Source: Nothopassalora personata
Lineage: Eukaryota > Ascomycota > Dothideomycetes > Mycosphaerellales > Mycosphaerellaceae
DNA: 64,000 nucleotides
Assembly (NCBI GenBank): GCA_033816765.1
Contig: CM066288.1
Location: 3,472,001 to 3,536,000, forward strand
Direction of reading: 5' to 3'
The translations under genes and the position numbers were made by a program. Below the pieces are notes generated by a model. The model did not search any database, was not told where the DNA came from, and saw only the letters and a list, made by a program, of their open reading frames with translations. Below are positions 41,575 to 52,191 of this stretch, piece after piece (position 1 is the stretch's first letter; every line of letters starts with the position of its first letter).

Positions 41575-42976
41575 GCTGAGTTATCGTTCTGTGAAGTCTA
41601 GGTTTCTTCACCAGACTGTGTCACAGCTCTCACGAGAGAGTGTTCAGAGGCTTGGGACTGTATACAGTAGTTGAACAAACACCTACGTGAGCGGGGCGCC
41701 TACGCAGCTGTGTGCAGTGCAGCTCATGCCGATTGACAACGTCATGGGCACAGCAGCATCTACCAAGATCTGCCACGCAGATGCTGCAGCCCGTGGTTTG
41801 GCGTGCAAAGTTGGCCAACGTGGACAACATGTCCGGCTGTGAGTGGTTCTGCAGAGACATTGATCGGTACCAATGCAGCCTGCCGCCAGCAGGCTCTGTC
41901 TGATGGTCAGGCGAACGACGTAGCGCGAGCCCGAGGGATTGTTCAACAGGTTCCCAGGCACACAGATCTCTCCAGACCGCAGATGGCACGCACAAGCTTC
42001 GATTGCTTGTTAGTGCGAGATCCAGACTGACGCAATGTGGTTGCGCTGACCGCCTTGAGCGCGTTGCCTTTTCCCAAGCCACAGCGGATAGCTGCATTGC
42101 TACAGTACTGGGTGAAGGCTTTTCTGATCGACTTTCCGCACCTGCACCGTGCCTCAGGCAACAACAGCCAACCAACCTCATCGCCATCTATCTCACACCA
42201 TCAACCAGAGTGGCGATTCCGCACCGCGCCGTTGAGCGTCGGCTGTTGCCTCGGGAAGCCGCCCTGCCAATTAGAAGACGTTTAGCAGCTCCATCAGCTG
42301 AGCGATCGTGCATTTCGATGAGACCGTGCATTGCGGACAGCAGCCGTGCACCGTCCGCGCCGAACCTTATAAGACGCACGCACCGATGCGTACATGAGAC
42401 GATTTGACAACGCTCACGAGAACAACGACCCTTAACGATGCGTTGAAGCTCCTCGTTGTGTCTCTCCGAAAGCGTACGAGGCAGTCTTGGGCAGGAGACA
42501 TGAACGATGGCAGCCTCAGCAATTGGCGTTCCGCGGCTCCTTATGCCATTTATGCGCTAAAGCACATGTTAATGGCACCTCGAACGGAAGGAAGGCCGGT
42601 TTGGTCCATGCCCGCCTGTACCCGTCTCTCTCTCCGCGTCTCCGTCTCGCGCATGGTGGCAATGCTGCCCGTCGCACTCCTTCTTCGCTTCGAAGTCAGG
42701 CGGGCAGAATTCCACCCAACGTTCTGTGACTCTTCGAAAGGCCCCAACGAATGCTGTGCGTCGGCTCTTCTTCCACTTCCTCCACTCCTTCGACTCCGCG
42801 CCTCCCCGCACAACGCTAGAACGACCACGGAACCAAAGAGCTCGACGTGACTACAGTGAAGCCTCATCGCATAGATCGCATAGATCGCATGGCGCAGTAG
42901 CCCGGAGCCTCGACCTGCTCGCAGCCTGAAACCACATCCTTACACCCAGCAAACTTTCTTGCGTGCATTCCCTGTC
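41575..42976. other. Long divergent intergenic region, no gene seen
   Basis: 1.4 kb between divergent genes. Open frames on both strands lack motifs. A GCATAGATC unit occurs about three times in tandem near 42870-42890. The region probably carries the upstream control sequences of the glycine-rich protein gene; long promoters are common for conditionally expressed genes. Confidence 0.4.
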
Positions 42977-43726
42977 ATGGCCATTCGCGAGAAAGCTAGG
43001 AACTTCTTCAAGAAGTCCAGTCGCAGTGAGAACGGATCGCAGCTGTCCAAGTCCTCAACACAAGCGTCGGACAGAGACCGCTGGCCGAGCAATGTCTACA
43101 AGCCCGGTGAGCCAATGCCGCGACCCAAGTACCGGTCACCGCCGAAGAAAGAGCACCAGGAGAAACTAGAGTCGTTCAGCTTCGCAGAAGCATGGAGAAG
43201 GCGGAGTTTTCAAAGCCAGTACAGTCCTATGGGCACGAGGGCGCCGAGCAGGAGAAATAGCTCGAAGCATGGCAGCAGGAGGAATAGCTGGCTGAGCATG
43301 GGCAGGAAAAGCTTCAGTGGGAAGAGCACAGAGGGTGGTAGATCAAACAGCATCACGAGTGGAGAGACCGAGAAGAGCGCCGTCAGGCAAAGAGAACATC
43401 TGGGAGCTGCGAGGCCTCCAGCGCTGCAAAAGCAGCCGGAGGCTGATGGAGATGACGATGTCGGCAATGGTAAGTTGATACAGTCCCTACAGGTTGTGAG
43501 TTCTCACTGAGCATTTCCAGTGGGCATGTCGCGTGTGCAATCGAAAGACCACGGAGTGGTGTCTAGACCACGCACATCTGAAGGCCAGACCAATGGCACA
43601 GCCAACGGTCTGCCCCAGACTTTGAGTACCGCACACGACCACCATCCATTTGCAACACCATTTACCGAAAGAGACCTCGCAACAGCACTGCAAAGATTGC
43701 ATTTCGCAGTACCGACGCAGGGCTGA
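42977..43726 (+). CDS. Basic Ser/Arg-rich protein of unknown function
   Basis: Two exons, join(42977..43469, 43521..43726), 232 aa. The 51-nt intron begins GTAAGT and ends TTCCAG. The N-terminus is MAIREKARNFFKKSS; a conserved-looking segment follows at about 45-85 (PGEPMPRPKYRSPPKKEHQ, SFSFAEAWRRRS), then a run of NSSKHGSRRNSW and RKSFSGKS-type Ser/Arg motifs that look like kinase targets (RRNS, RKSF). The C-terminus HPFATPFTERDLATALQRL could form a short amphipathic helix. No domain is recognised and no function is offered. In-frame splicing with consistent phase and ordered composition support a real gene. Confidence 0.65.
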
Positions 43727-44090
43727 CAGACTGCCGTCGAACCTCATTGGGAAAGAGGTCTTTGTCGTGGAGTTTGCATGTATCAAAAAGTGGGTTGTAT
43801 AGGCATCATTAAGCGTGAAAAGGCGTTGCACACTGGGCAGGAACACGGGTTGCATGGACATGAAGGGTTCCGAGGATATACGGTACAGCTTGGACAGCGA
43901 GCATATCAGTCATGCGAGGCGCTAGATGGGACAGAGGTGCACATATAGACGAGACATGGGACAAACGATGATATTCTTCCTGCAGGACCCTAGGGTCACA
44001 ATTATTATCAAGTTCACAGCTCGCTCATAATTCGTCGTGGACAACGATGCCCTCGTGTGCGACCTATACTGATGTTAGCACCATCGACAC
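43727..44090. other. Intergenic, no gene seen
   Basis: 364 nt between convergent coding remnants. Only 3' flanking sequence is expected here and nothing was recognised. Confidence 0.45.
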
Positions 44091-45078
44091 CTAAGCAGCC
44101 GCCATCATGCGCCTAGGTACCTTGGATATCTTGAAGCCGCCAGGCATCATCCGTTGGAAGGCTCGCTGCGGATCGTATTCCAGCACGGCAGCGCGTATCC
44201 TCTCGACATTCTCCGATCCATAGCTCGCTAACGGATTCTGGCTTGCATCGGCATAATCTAGATACAGGAACTCATTGTCTGCATCGATACTCTCTGCAAA
44301 GGTCCCGAAATCGTCACGAAGCGATTGAGCCTGTCCTTCGAAGAGTTCATCCTGTTCTGCCCCCATGTCAGGCTCTGTATGACTCGTACACTGGAGACGG
44401 GTCAGCACGAGTATCGGATTTTCAGAGAGGACAACAACTCACTGAGAAGTGTCCCATCAAATCGGTCCAGAACCAGGACGTTGCCTCCTTTGGCTTTCCC
44501 GATCTGGCCGAATATCCTTGAGATCGACTGGTACAATGCCATAACGCTGTAATGGCAAGTCGCCTCCTCTTCATGAACCGCCATTACTTGCTTGAAGAGT
44601 TCGTGGGCCCTGTGCAGCACGCGAATGTCGTTCTTGAAGGTCAATGTGCTGAACTGCACTCTGTGTGTCTTTGGCTGCTCCAGCTCTCGTGCCAGGGATG
44701 TCATCTTGCAGATGCCTGTGGTGTCTGAGGAGATGTTTCCGGGGATGGCGAAGAACTCCTCAAACACCGCAGGGCGCTGGACTGGCGCTGTGTCCAGAAG
44801 GCAAAGATGCTGCATCGAAACGATAGTCAGAGGTCGAAGGTGCTACCTCGGACGAGGCGTCAGCGGTCGAGAGGGACGGCGAAGAGGCGACTGTCGTATC
44901 CTACCTGGTGCTCTGCGGATTCAGCCGAGGCAGAAATCAAGATACCGCGACATGTGTGATAGGGCGCGATGAAGACGGCAGGTATTTCTTGAGGCGCAAT
45001 TCGACATGAGAGCGGTACAACTAGAGAGCTTGTGCTGGAGACGATGCTGATGAAAATATGAGATACGATTAAACACAC
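44091..45078 (-). pseudogene. FAD-linked oxidoreductase, N-terminal half missing
   Basis: Three consistent exon pieces, complement(44091..44374, 44443..44809, 44905..about 45078), about 275 aa. Introns of 68 and 95 nt (GTGAGT..ATACAG and GTAGGA..ATGCAG) are in phase. The sequence matches the C-terminal half of BBE-type FAD-linked oxidases: IPAVFIAPYHTCRGILISAS, RPAVFEEFFAIPGNIS, KGGNVLVLD, then EFLYLDYADASQNPLASYG and YDPQRAFQRMMPGGFKIS (berberine-bridge C-terminal domain). The FAD-binding N-terminal domain (about 250 aa) is absent. Upstream there is no ATG in frame before another relic only 19 nt away. Intact downstream frames suggest recent truncation. Confidence 0.6.
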
Positions 45079-45096
45079 AGAATTTGCGACTTAACG

Positions 45097-45429
45097 TCAA
45101 GCTCTATACACCGAATCGCCAGAGCCTCCGGTGTCATGCCAATTCGAACAAGGCGCTGTATAGCTGTTGTGCAGCATTCCCTGCGCACTGAATCCGGCGC
45201 CGCTCGAGTAGAGGAGATATCCAGGACCATTCAAGAACCGGACATAACGTTCGACGTACGGCACAACGTTCAGCCATGGCAGTACTTTCTGCATAAAAGT
45301 CTGTGTGTCTGCATCGGACGTAGCTGAAGACATGTCTGTACTTGTGCTGAGGCTTGCTTTGATCTGCATTAACGTCATCGTCAATGTACCGTCCGCGCTG
45401 TCGATGGTAGTTGTGATGGTGGTCGTCAA
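45097..45429 (-). pseudogene. GH128 (Asl1-like) glycosidase C-terminal remnant
   Basis: The minus frame contains TQTFMQKVLPWLNVVPYVERYVRF then GPGYLLYSSGAGFSAQGMLHNSY before its stop. This fits the C-terminal strand-helix end of fungal glycoside hydrolase family 128 (Asl1-like) proteins, where the consensus is roughly FM..LPWLD..DYVERYAWF followed by a Gly/Ser loop and LT.LG..Y. The catalytic barrel should lie upstream, but 45430-46060 shows no NEPD or HWY-type motifs in any frame. Either the rest has decayed, or the match is a short relic. Confidence 0.4.
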
Positions 45430-46272
45430 GGCAAGCCTTGGTACAAGCTCGAGCTGGCGGAATCTTCAGCATAATTGTCAGACAGATAGCGGCAGTGACG
45501 ACGGGGCGTGTCCTGATGAGGTGGGCGAGCAGATTGCATGAGCAAGTCAGACATAGTTCTCGCTGCACGATATGTCGAATGTCGCCTAATCGGTGCAGAG
45601 GTATATCTCTTTTGGTTCGGACTGGCCAACTGCTTTCAGCAGAGCACTTCATGGCTGGTTAACCCCATGAACTACACAATCACAGCGGAGGCATCAACCC
45701 ATCCCAGCCATCTAATGACAACGGACAGTGCAACCATCATCCGTTGGGAAGCCAATATCTATACCGCTTTGCAATGGGCGTGTCCAGGGGCCCGGCATCG
45801 AGTGCGGTCACTCTACGAACGTGCCAACCAGGCCAGCATTGTTGAAGATCAAGGCGTCCAGGCGACGATCCAAGCCCTGGCTGCGTGGATGAAGTCCGCC
45901 ATGAAGGCGATGGCCCACACGATAGCAAATCGGTGCCTCAGGAAGTGTGGTAACACACTGGTGCATCGGAAGTGATTGCCACTCGGCTCGGGCCGAGATA
46001 ATGGCTGAGCCAAGAACGAGCGATGACGATTTGTCAGATAGCGCAGCTCGCCATCTCACGACTGCAGAGCGGAGGCCTCGAAGGTGCCGTGGCGATTACC
46101 ACGCAACACTTGTGCCTAATCAACCGGCTGTGCTATTCACTACATATACATGTATATAGTCTCGCATCATTGTGCATGACTTACCCCTGCGCTTTCTCTC
46201 ACGTCACCACTCAACCACCGCCACCACTACTCCAATACCACAAAACTTACAGTACAATCCTGCGCCGATCGC
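45430..46272. other. Intergenic, no intact gene
   Basis: About 840 nt. It may hold further decayed sequence of the GH128-like relic and, from about 46150 on, the promoter and leader of the WLM protease gene (CCACCGCCACCACTACTCC near 46210). Confidence 0.4.
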
Positions 46273-47466
46273 ATGCTGCCACATTGCCCGATTGCTCGCG
46301 CCTGCCTCAAGATGTGTGAGGCAGTCGTGACACCGTGCACATATCCCCCGATCAAGGACAAGGCGATGATTCCCGAGGACGACCTCAAGTCCAGGAGCAG
46401 CAGTCTGTCGCGCTGCGACAATGCCGCCGATCTGGAGGGAGAAGAAGTTGAGGATGGCGTGGAAGTAGACTCGCTCTACAACATCACCGTCCAACTGCAC
46501 AACAAGCCGGTCGAGATACCGATATACCACGAAGATGCCACGATCCAGGACCTCTCAGACACCATCGCAGAGGACCTGCATATCCCGCCTGCCAACCAGA
46601 AGTTCCTCATTACACCCAAGGTTGGCTTACTCAAGCCACCGTTCAAGGATGCCTCACTCTCAGTGCAGTCAATCCGGGAGAAGAAGATTGTCCTCATGGG
46701 TGCCACAACAGCTGAAGTGCAAGAGCTCGAGAGCGATATCGCAGACCGGAAAGCGAGGATAGGCAAGAGACGCGCCGCGCTACAGGCTGGTCGCAAAGTG
46801 AAGGTCAACAAGAGCCGAGATTGGAAGAAGGTCCAAGATGAGGCACGGTACACCTTCCACACAATACGACCACTGCCATATCTGCCCAACCCCGAGAAAA
46901 GCCAGCGTTTCCTGGAACGGCTGGCAGGCGATGCGGGCATCAAGGCTTCCATGCGGAAACATGGCTTCTCTGTCGGCCTTCTCACCGAGATGAATCCTGC
47001 CGAGCATACCACTCACGAGTCCCGTACACTCGGCCTGAACAGGAACAGAGGCGAGGTAATTGAGCTCAGGCTGCGGACCGACGCATATGATGGCTACAGA
47101 GATTACAAGGTTATCCGAAAGACTCTTTGTCACGAGTTGACGCACAACGTGTGGGGTGATCACGACCAACGCTTCTGGAAACTTTGCAAGGAAATCGAGG
47201 CAGAAGTCGAGAAGAGCGACTGGAGGCGAGGTGGCCACTCTGTGGGGAACCAAGAATTTTACAATCCCCACGACGAAGGTGTGGATGACGAGGAGGCCGA
47301 TGAAGGAGGATGGGAAGGCGGTGAATACGTGCTCGGCGCTGGCACAGGCAATGCCACTGCTGGGTCGTCTGGCGAGTTGCTGAGTAGGCGAGAAATCATG
47401 GCGAGAGCCGCCGAGGAGAGGATGAAGAAGCAAAAGGACGCGAAGGACGCTGCTCCCGAGCATTGA
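46273..47466 (+). CDS. Ubiquitin-like/WLM-domain metalloprotease
   Basis: Single exon, 397 aa, from the ATG at 46273. A ubiquitin-like domain lies at about 70-150 (YNITVQLHNKPVEIPIYHED, IQDLSDTIAEDL, REKKIVLMGATT). The WLM (Wss1-like metalloprotease) domain follows at about 200-320 with the zinc-binding motif CHELTHNVWGDHDQRFW near residue 287. Wss1-family enzymes cleave DNA-protein crosslinks and are coupled to ubiquitin or SUMO. This Ubl-WLM order matches the fission-yeast ubiquitin/metalloprotease fusion family rather than yeast Wss1, which has the protease domain first. The C-terminus is acidic (EGVDDEEADEGGW) then basic. No C-terminal SHP or SIM motif was recognised. Proteolysis near DNA is inferred from the family. 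Confidence 0.9.
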   Translation: MLPHCPIARACLKMCEAVVTPCTYPPIKDKAMIPEDDLKSRSSSLSRCDNAADLEGEEVEDGVEVDSLYNITVQLHNKPVEIPIYHEDATIQDLSDTIAEDLHIPPANQKFLITPKVGLLKPPFKDASLSVQSIREKKIVLMGATTAEVQELESDIADRKARIGKRRAALQAGRKVKVNKSRDWKKVQDEARYTFHTIRPLPYLPNPEKSQRFLERLAGDAGIKASMRKHGFSVGLLTEMNPAEHTTHESRTLGLNRNRGEVIELRLRTDAYDGYRDYKVIRKTLCHELTHNVWGDHDQRFWKLCKEIEAEVEKSDWRRGGHSVGNQEFYNPHDEGVDDEEADEGGWEGGEYVLGAGTGNATAGSSGELLSRREIMARAAEERMKKQKDAKDAAPEH

Positions 47467-47966
47467 TGAGGCTGTCCCTGTTTGTTGTACAGTTTAGCAA
47501 GGCGCTGGAGGAATGGGAAATACCACTTCGATTTTAGCATGGCCGGGCAGTCGCTCGATGAGATAGATGCATAACGACCTCCATGTGTACCAAATCAAGT
47601 ATCGCTGCCGCATACATGGTCGTGCGTGGACAAGGTCCCTGTGCCTGTTGATGGTCGTCCAGTGTCTCTGAGCCAGTCGATGGCTATACAAGGGTGGCCG
47701 TGTGAGATGGCCTGGACATCATTCGTGTCTGCAGCGTGCTTGTGAGGATCAACCGCCTGTGCGCAGTAGCGCTAACTTCTGACTGACAGCTGCAACGTTC
47801 CGAGTCAAGCGCGCTGCGGTTCTTAGATTGTCCTTCGAAGTGTGTTTGTTGCTCTTTTCCGATCCAATGGCGTACGAGGAGAACCTTAAAGGCTTGTGAC
47901 AGAACCGAGTCTTCAGCTGATCATAGTTCCGATCGAAGCGCGAATGCCATGCGCTTCGTGCGAAGG
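47467..47966. other. Intergenic, no gene seen
   Basis: 500 nt between the WLM protease gene and the HET remnant. Short open frames without motifs on both strands. Confidence 0.4.
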
Positions 47967-48980
47967 CTAGTCTTGGTTCTGCCAAGCCCAGAAGACGAGA
48001 TCGTTAGTATTCAGATGCAGTTCGAAGACAACCTCTTCCTCAACCTCCGGTAGTAGCTCTGATGAAGAGGCATTATCCTGGCTGAACAGAACGTCGTCGA
48101 TGATCTCATAGACACCAGACCCGCGATCACTTAGAGCGATTGCAGAGTTCATGGCAGCCGCGCTCGTCGACTTAAGCTCCAGAATGGTGATGCCTCAGTT
48201 GTGCGATCATGTCGTATAGTAGCGTAGTGCTGGGAACAAAGCATCGAGTACTCCACCAGAGACTCGATTTCACCTAAATGCTTGTAGGTGAGCGGGTCCC
48301 AGCCCAATATGGCATCGACGCAAAGGAAGTGAAGACAGACAACAAGCGCCTGACATCGGGACCGTCCAGATTCTTGATCCAGGGCTCGATGGCCATTTCG
48401 TCCTCGAGAAACCCAGTGTGTGCGGTGACGCCATTGGTAATGATCAGCTCGAAAAGAGATGTCGTGGCCGCAGTATGCTTCCTCAGAGACACCAGCACAG
48501 CATCAGCTTGCCGGTATGTGGACCCCTTGGCATTGACTTGGGCACTCTTCCCAGCCGTATTGGCCTGATTGATGCATAGGAGTCGATCCAATAATGATCA
48601 AAGAGGCTGAACAGCCGCAGCTGCTTCAGAGCATACCAGCAGTTTTTGGTGACTGAGAGCACTTCGCCATTGCAAGCAATCGTCTGCGACAGGACTCCAT
48701 CGCCCCGCGTGTCAGAGAGAGCCGCATACGGTGGAGTGGAAGCTCGATGAAAAGTCGCGAGGGTCACGAGGATATGAACGTTCCTGTCTATGCTTTCAAT
48801 TGGTAGCAATATGATCTGCTCTTTCTGATCCCTCAGCGGTGCATGTTGGTACTCGTGCTGTGCAGAAGGCGCGCTTGTTGTTGTTTTTCGGTCAATATCC
48901 TCGTCATGATATCGTCTTCGAGCACCAAGATAATGTAGACATTGGTTGTGAAGATGACAGATGACGGTGTTATCGTTCAT
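47967..48980 (-). pseudogene. HET-domain (heterokaryon incompatibility) pseudogene
   Basis: From the ATG at 48980 the frame contains the HET-domain start PPYAALSDTRGDG (family: YxALSYxWG), TKNCWYALKQLR and FDHYWID. The next canonical motif, CINQ, is in another frame (LCINQANTAGKSAQV...STYRQADAVLVSL), so one base has been lost near 48582. A further shift follows ASMPYW, where families continue into W..QEI. Downstream minus frames to 47967 are short and acidic. The first motif also has T-R in place of Y-x-W. HET proteins trigger cell death on fusion of unlike strains; this copy should be inactive. HET genes decay often. Confidence 0.72.
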
Positions 48981-49187
48981 TTGAGCGATGCATAGTAAAC
49001 ATCGCCATCGTTGAGTGTGCTGCGATGGAGTAGATCTCGGAATAACATTAATCCGTCATCCCGAACGCGAATCCCGCACGACACCACTTTCAAACGCGTA
49101 ACAACCAACGATATATCGCCAACTCTGACCAATACCTCTGTTCATTGAATCTCCGCACACGGCAATCCTCGGTCCAAAGCAGTCAAC

Positions 49188-49618
49188 ATGTCTGAAGCAA
49201 CACCGCGCGTCCTCGCCTCGCACCTCGAGCAATTCTCGCACCGCAACGTCCGCATCCTCGGCAAAGTCCGCCAGCTTCGTGGCGAGACAGGCACAATCGA
49301 TGCGGGAGGACAAATCACATGCCATCTGAACAGAGTGCGACGTACCTGAACTCATTCATGAAGCTTTGCTGATCGTCTTCCAGGAGTCCCACTGGCAGCT
49401 CAACCACGCCTTCGAGATCATCGGCAAAGTCCAGCAAGACCTGAGTGTAAAAGTATTGGCGAGCACAGACATGGGACCCGAAGGCAACATCGGTATGCGC
49501 AATCACTGCACCGCTTCGATGACACCCTTACTGACTGCTCATAGACTTCAGCGCTGTGGAAGCTGTCGTTGACGCCACGCACCGTTACAGCGAGATCTTC
49601 TATGAAAAGGAGCAATGA
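49188..49618 (+). CDS. RFA3: Replication protein A small subunit (RPA3/Rfa3)
   Basis: Three exons, join(49188..49334, 49384..49492, 49545..49618), 109 aa. Introns of 49 and 52 nt start GTGCGA and GTATGC and end TTCCAG and TCATAG. This is the smallest subunit of the single-stranded-DNA-binding RPA heterotrimer, needed for replication, recombination and repair. The single OB fold reads through TPRVLASHLEQFSHRNVRI, GKVRQLRGETGTIDAGG, ESHWQLNHAFEIIGKVQQD, then DFSAVEAVVDATHRYSEIFY, the usual C-terminal helix. Length agrees with the family (about 110-120 aa). Many gene finders miss it because exon 3 is only 74 nt. It is convergent with DUG3. Confidence 0.92.
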
Positions 49619-49940
49619 ATGAGCACATGACTTTTACGACTGTTCTACTTTATCGACGGAACCACGAGGACATGACATGAGGTCGGAATAGAGCACCTCA
49701 TCATATTGGGTGTTGGGCAAACGACCATGGGTTTGGTACCCTACAGGCAATAGTATGCCCAAGCAGACGGTATCGAGATCCACCATGATGGATGCGTGTT
49801 GCCTGGAAGGTTATTACCCGTCTGGAAGCTCGCTCAACGTACCGAATTGCTGGGGATGTAGGTGAATAGGCCAGACACCAGCAGCACGCGTAGGCGAATG
49901 AACCAGAGATCGCTTCCAAGCTCTCCAAGTAACTTCAATG
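49619..49940. other. Convergent 3' region RFA3/DUG3
   Basis: 322 nt between convergent stops. Only 3' flanks are expected and nothing was recognised. Confidence 0.45.
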
Positions 49941-51125
49941 TCACGCCGCTGCTCCCACGGCAACGCCTCCCGTCCGATCAGCTAGACCATCGACCGAGCT
50001 CCTCCTAGTAATAGCTGCTCCATCGCCAGTAGTCTGCCCTTTGTCGGCAGCAAATTCAGTGCTCCTGACAAAGTTGGCTGTGTGGTTGTAATACTCATCC
50101 AGGATCGGATGGATCAGCACGTTCTGATTGTGTATCGTCAAGACGCTGTTCGTTGGTACCGTGACCCAGTTGTCGCGTTCAAAGGTCAAAGGCTCTGATG
50201 CGACCAGCACAATATCGGCGCCCTTGTCCCGCCTCTCCATCTTGTACTCCCCTTTGCCGACCTTGCTCTTCGCGTTGGGCGTTGCAGAAGGCTGCTCGGC
50301 CCAGTTGGTGCCAGAGCTGAAGAACAGACTCGCGGCTTCGTTCTTATTCGAGCTGACGTATCTTGTGCAGATCACGCTCTTGCCATCCGTCACAGCGAAG
50401 TTCAACAAGCTCGTGAAGTTGTTTTCTTCCTCTTTGCGAAAGTCTGGCAAGCTTTTGATGTACCCATTGATCCTCTCAATCGTCTTCAACATGGCCTTCC
50501 TGAGAACTGTATGTCCGAAACCGTCTCTTTGCTTGATCGCGTCGTCTGGGTCGACTCCGGCCTTGTCCAAACAGTCGAGGAAGAGCGCGAAGGCGCACTC
50601 GCTATCTGTAGATCCTTGGATGCCTTCGAACCATCGATCGCCAATCTCCGACACCAGTCTCCTCTTGACACCCAGCTTCCAGCCGCCAATCCCTCCATTG
50701 TGCATCCACATCAAAGCTCCTCTTGAAAATGGATGGCAGTTGCTGTCACTCAATGCGCCCTCCGTGCTGGCCCGCACATGCGCAAAGATCAACGGACTGA
50801 CCGTCTTGCTGGCCAATCTTTCCAGGTTCCTACAGTTCCACGCCGGGATCGTCGATGTGAAGATACATGGTTCGGGCCCTAGGTCGACAATTTCCTCCTT
50901 GGGTGCATAGCTGTGGCTGGGATGTGTATTGCTCAAACTCCTCCTTCTCGCTGCTGGCGCTGTCGTGTAGTATCCCACTCCGAATCCATCTCCATTGTGC
51001 GGCCGGGTGGTATCAATGCGCAGCCGGGAGTCGTAGCTCTGTGTGAGGATGCTGTGGGTTGGACTCGTGATCAGATGGCTGAGGAGGATAGGCGATTGTC
51101 CCGAGTATATGAGGAACCGGCACAT
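49941..51125 (-). CDS. DUG3: Dug3-type class II glutamine amidotransferase
   Basis: Single exon, 394 aa, from the ATG at 51125. Dug3 pairs with Dug2 in the cytosolic glutathione-degrading complex that cleaves the gamma-glutamyl bond. The N-terminus MCRFLIYSG provides the catalytic N-terminal-nucleophile Cys2 after Met removal. Other family motifs are NGDGFGVGYY (about residue 45), IFAHVRASTEGALSDSNCHPF, MWMHNGGIGGWK and STDSECAFALFLD. Yeast Dug3 is 357 aa; the extra residues are a C-terminal Thr/Arg/Ala-rich tail. Because the active-site Cys must follow Met1, this start is firm. Confidence 0.93.
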   Translation of the reverse strand: MCRFLIYSGQSPILLSHLITSPTHSILTQSYDSRLRIDTTRPHNGDGFGVGYYTTAPAARRRSLSNTHPSHSYAPKEEIVDLGPEPCIFTSTIPAWNCRNLERLASKTVSPLIFAHVRASTEGALSDSNCHPFSRGALMWMHNGGIGGWKLGVKRRLVSEIGDRWFEGIQGSTDSECAFALFLDCLDKAGVDPDDAIKQRDGFGHTVLRKAMLKTIERINGYIKSLPDFRKEEENNFTSLLNFAVTDGKSVICTRYVSSNKNEAASLFFSSGTNWAEQPSATPNAKSKVGKGEYKMERRDKGADIVLVASEPLTFERDNWVTVPTNSVLTIHNQNVLIHPILDEYYNHTANFVRSTEFAADKGQTTGDGAAITRRSSVDGLADRTGGVAVGAAA

Positions 51126-52191
51126 GTCGAGGTGCCGGGGCTTGGATTGTATGTACTACTAGTATCTCGGCCCTGTGCCCAGCAGTACTTCACTTGTCCC
51201 CTCACCACTTCTCCTCACCACTTCGCCTCGTTACTCGTCGACTACAGCAGTATGATCCCGTGTAGGCCCAGCCCGCCGGGCATCCAGGTGGTTTTGCGAG
51301 GGCTGGTCTCACTGACTCTTCCAATCGGGCGCGTGCCGTGATATTAGTGAGGAGTCAACGAGAGGGGTCTGCGGTCGAACGTCGATGCCTCCTCGGCGCG
51401 GTGGCAGAACTCGGCAGAGACGCACGTTATGATGGCGCAATGCAAGGCAAGGCAGGTGATCGATCATCCGCGAGATTGGGTCAGGAACGTGTTCTGCGAA
51501 GGTTTGATCTTGCAGCGTCCAATTGATGTCGTGCACACCGATGTTTGTCTTTTTATGGATGGGTGCCACGCGACCAGACAAGGGGTCTCGCGGTGTCGTG
51601 ATATAATCCTTGTCATTGCTACTGCTGCACGAACATCACGCCCCGATCCGTGGCACAGCGTTCATTCACATGCATCTCGACACTGGATTGAATGGGGCAC
51701 GCATGTGGTGGCTTCGGAAACAGCCTTGTCATCTCTACGTGACAACATAATTACATCTTCCTCCCGTCTGCAAAGCAGCGCCTTTTTTCCCCGTGCTCCC
51801 AAAGCATTCAATCAATTTCCCTGCCTCCCGAAGTATTCCATATCCCTTCATACAGAATCGCGCGACTCCAATCCGGCCCATGAGATCTCCGATTACTCCA
51901 ACACCTTTTCTGGGAAACTGTGCTCAAAAGTCCTCGTCATCTGGTCTGCTCCGCGAACCAATGATAGTGACAGATTTATGCATCGCAACTCCTTCGTAAT
52001 TGCCTCGTCAAGTGGGCTTTCCGTCTTTCTTTTTGTTGTTGTGCGTATTAAGTGTTATTCACAAGCGGCCTTCTTCTCTCAGTCCCGTGGTGTATCTACA
52101 AGGTCGTACTGCGAATAGTATGTGGTATCATCAACAATCAGCAATTGGGATATCTCGAATCGGCAGAACGCGCGTTCGTTACGGTCGGTGC
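51126..52191. other. Intergenic, no gene seen
   Basis: 1.07 kb between DUG3 (its promoter side) and the 3' end of the AmdX-like gene. Open frames at 51429-52118 and 52000-52593 on the plus strand have no motifs, and the latter runs antisense into the AmdX-like exon. Confidence 0.4.

Noticed and set aside
45538..45975. 145-codon plus-strand frame
   Set aside because: No motif, no supporting exon chain, and it overlaps a stretch with equally open frames on the other strand.
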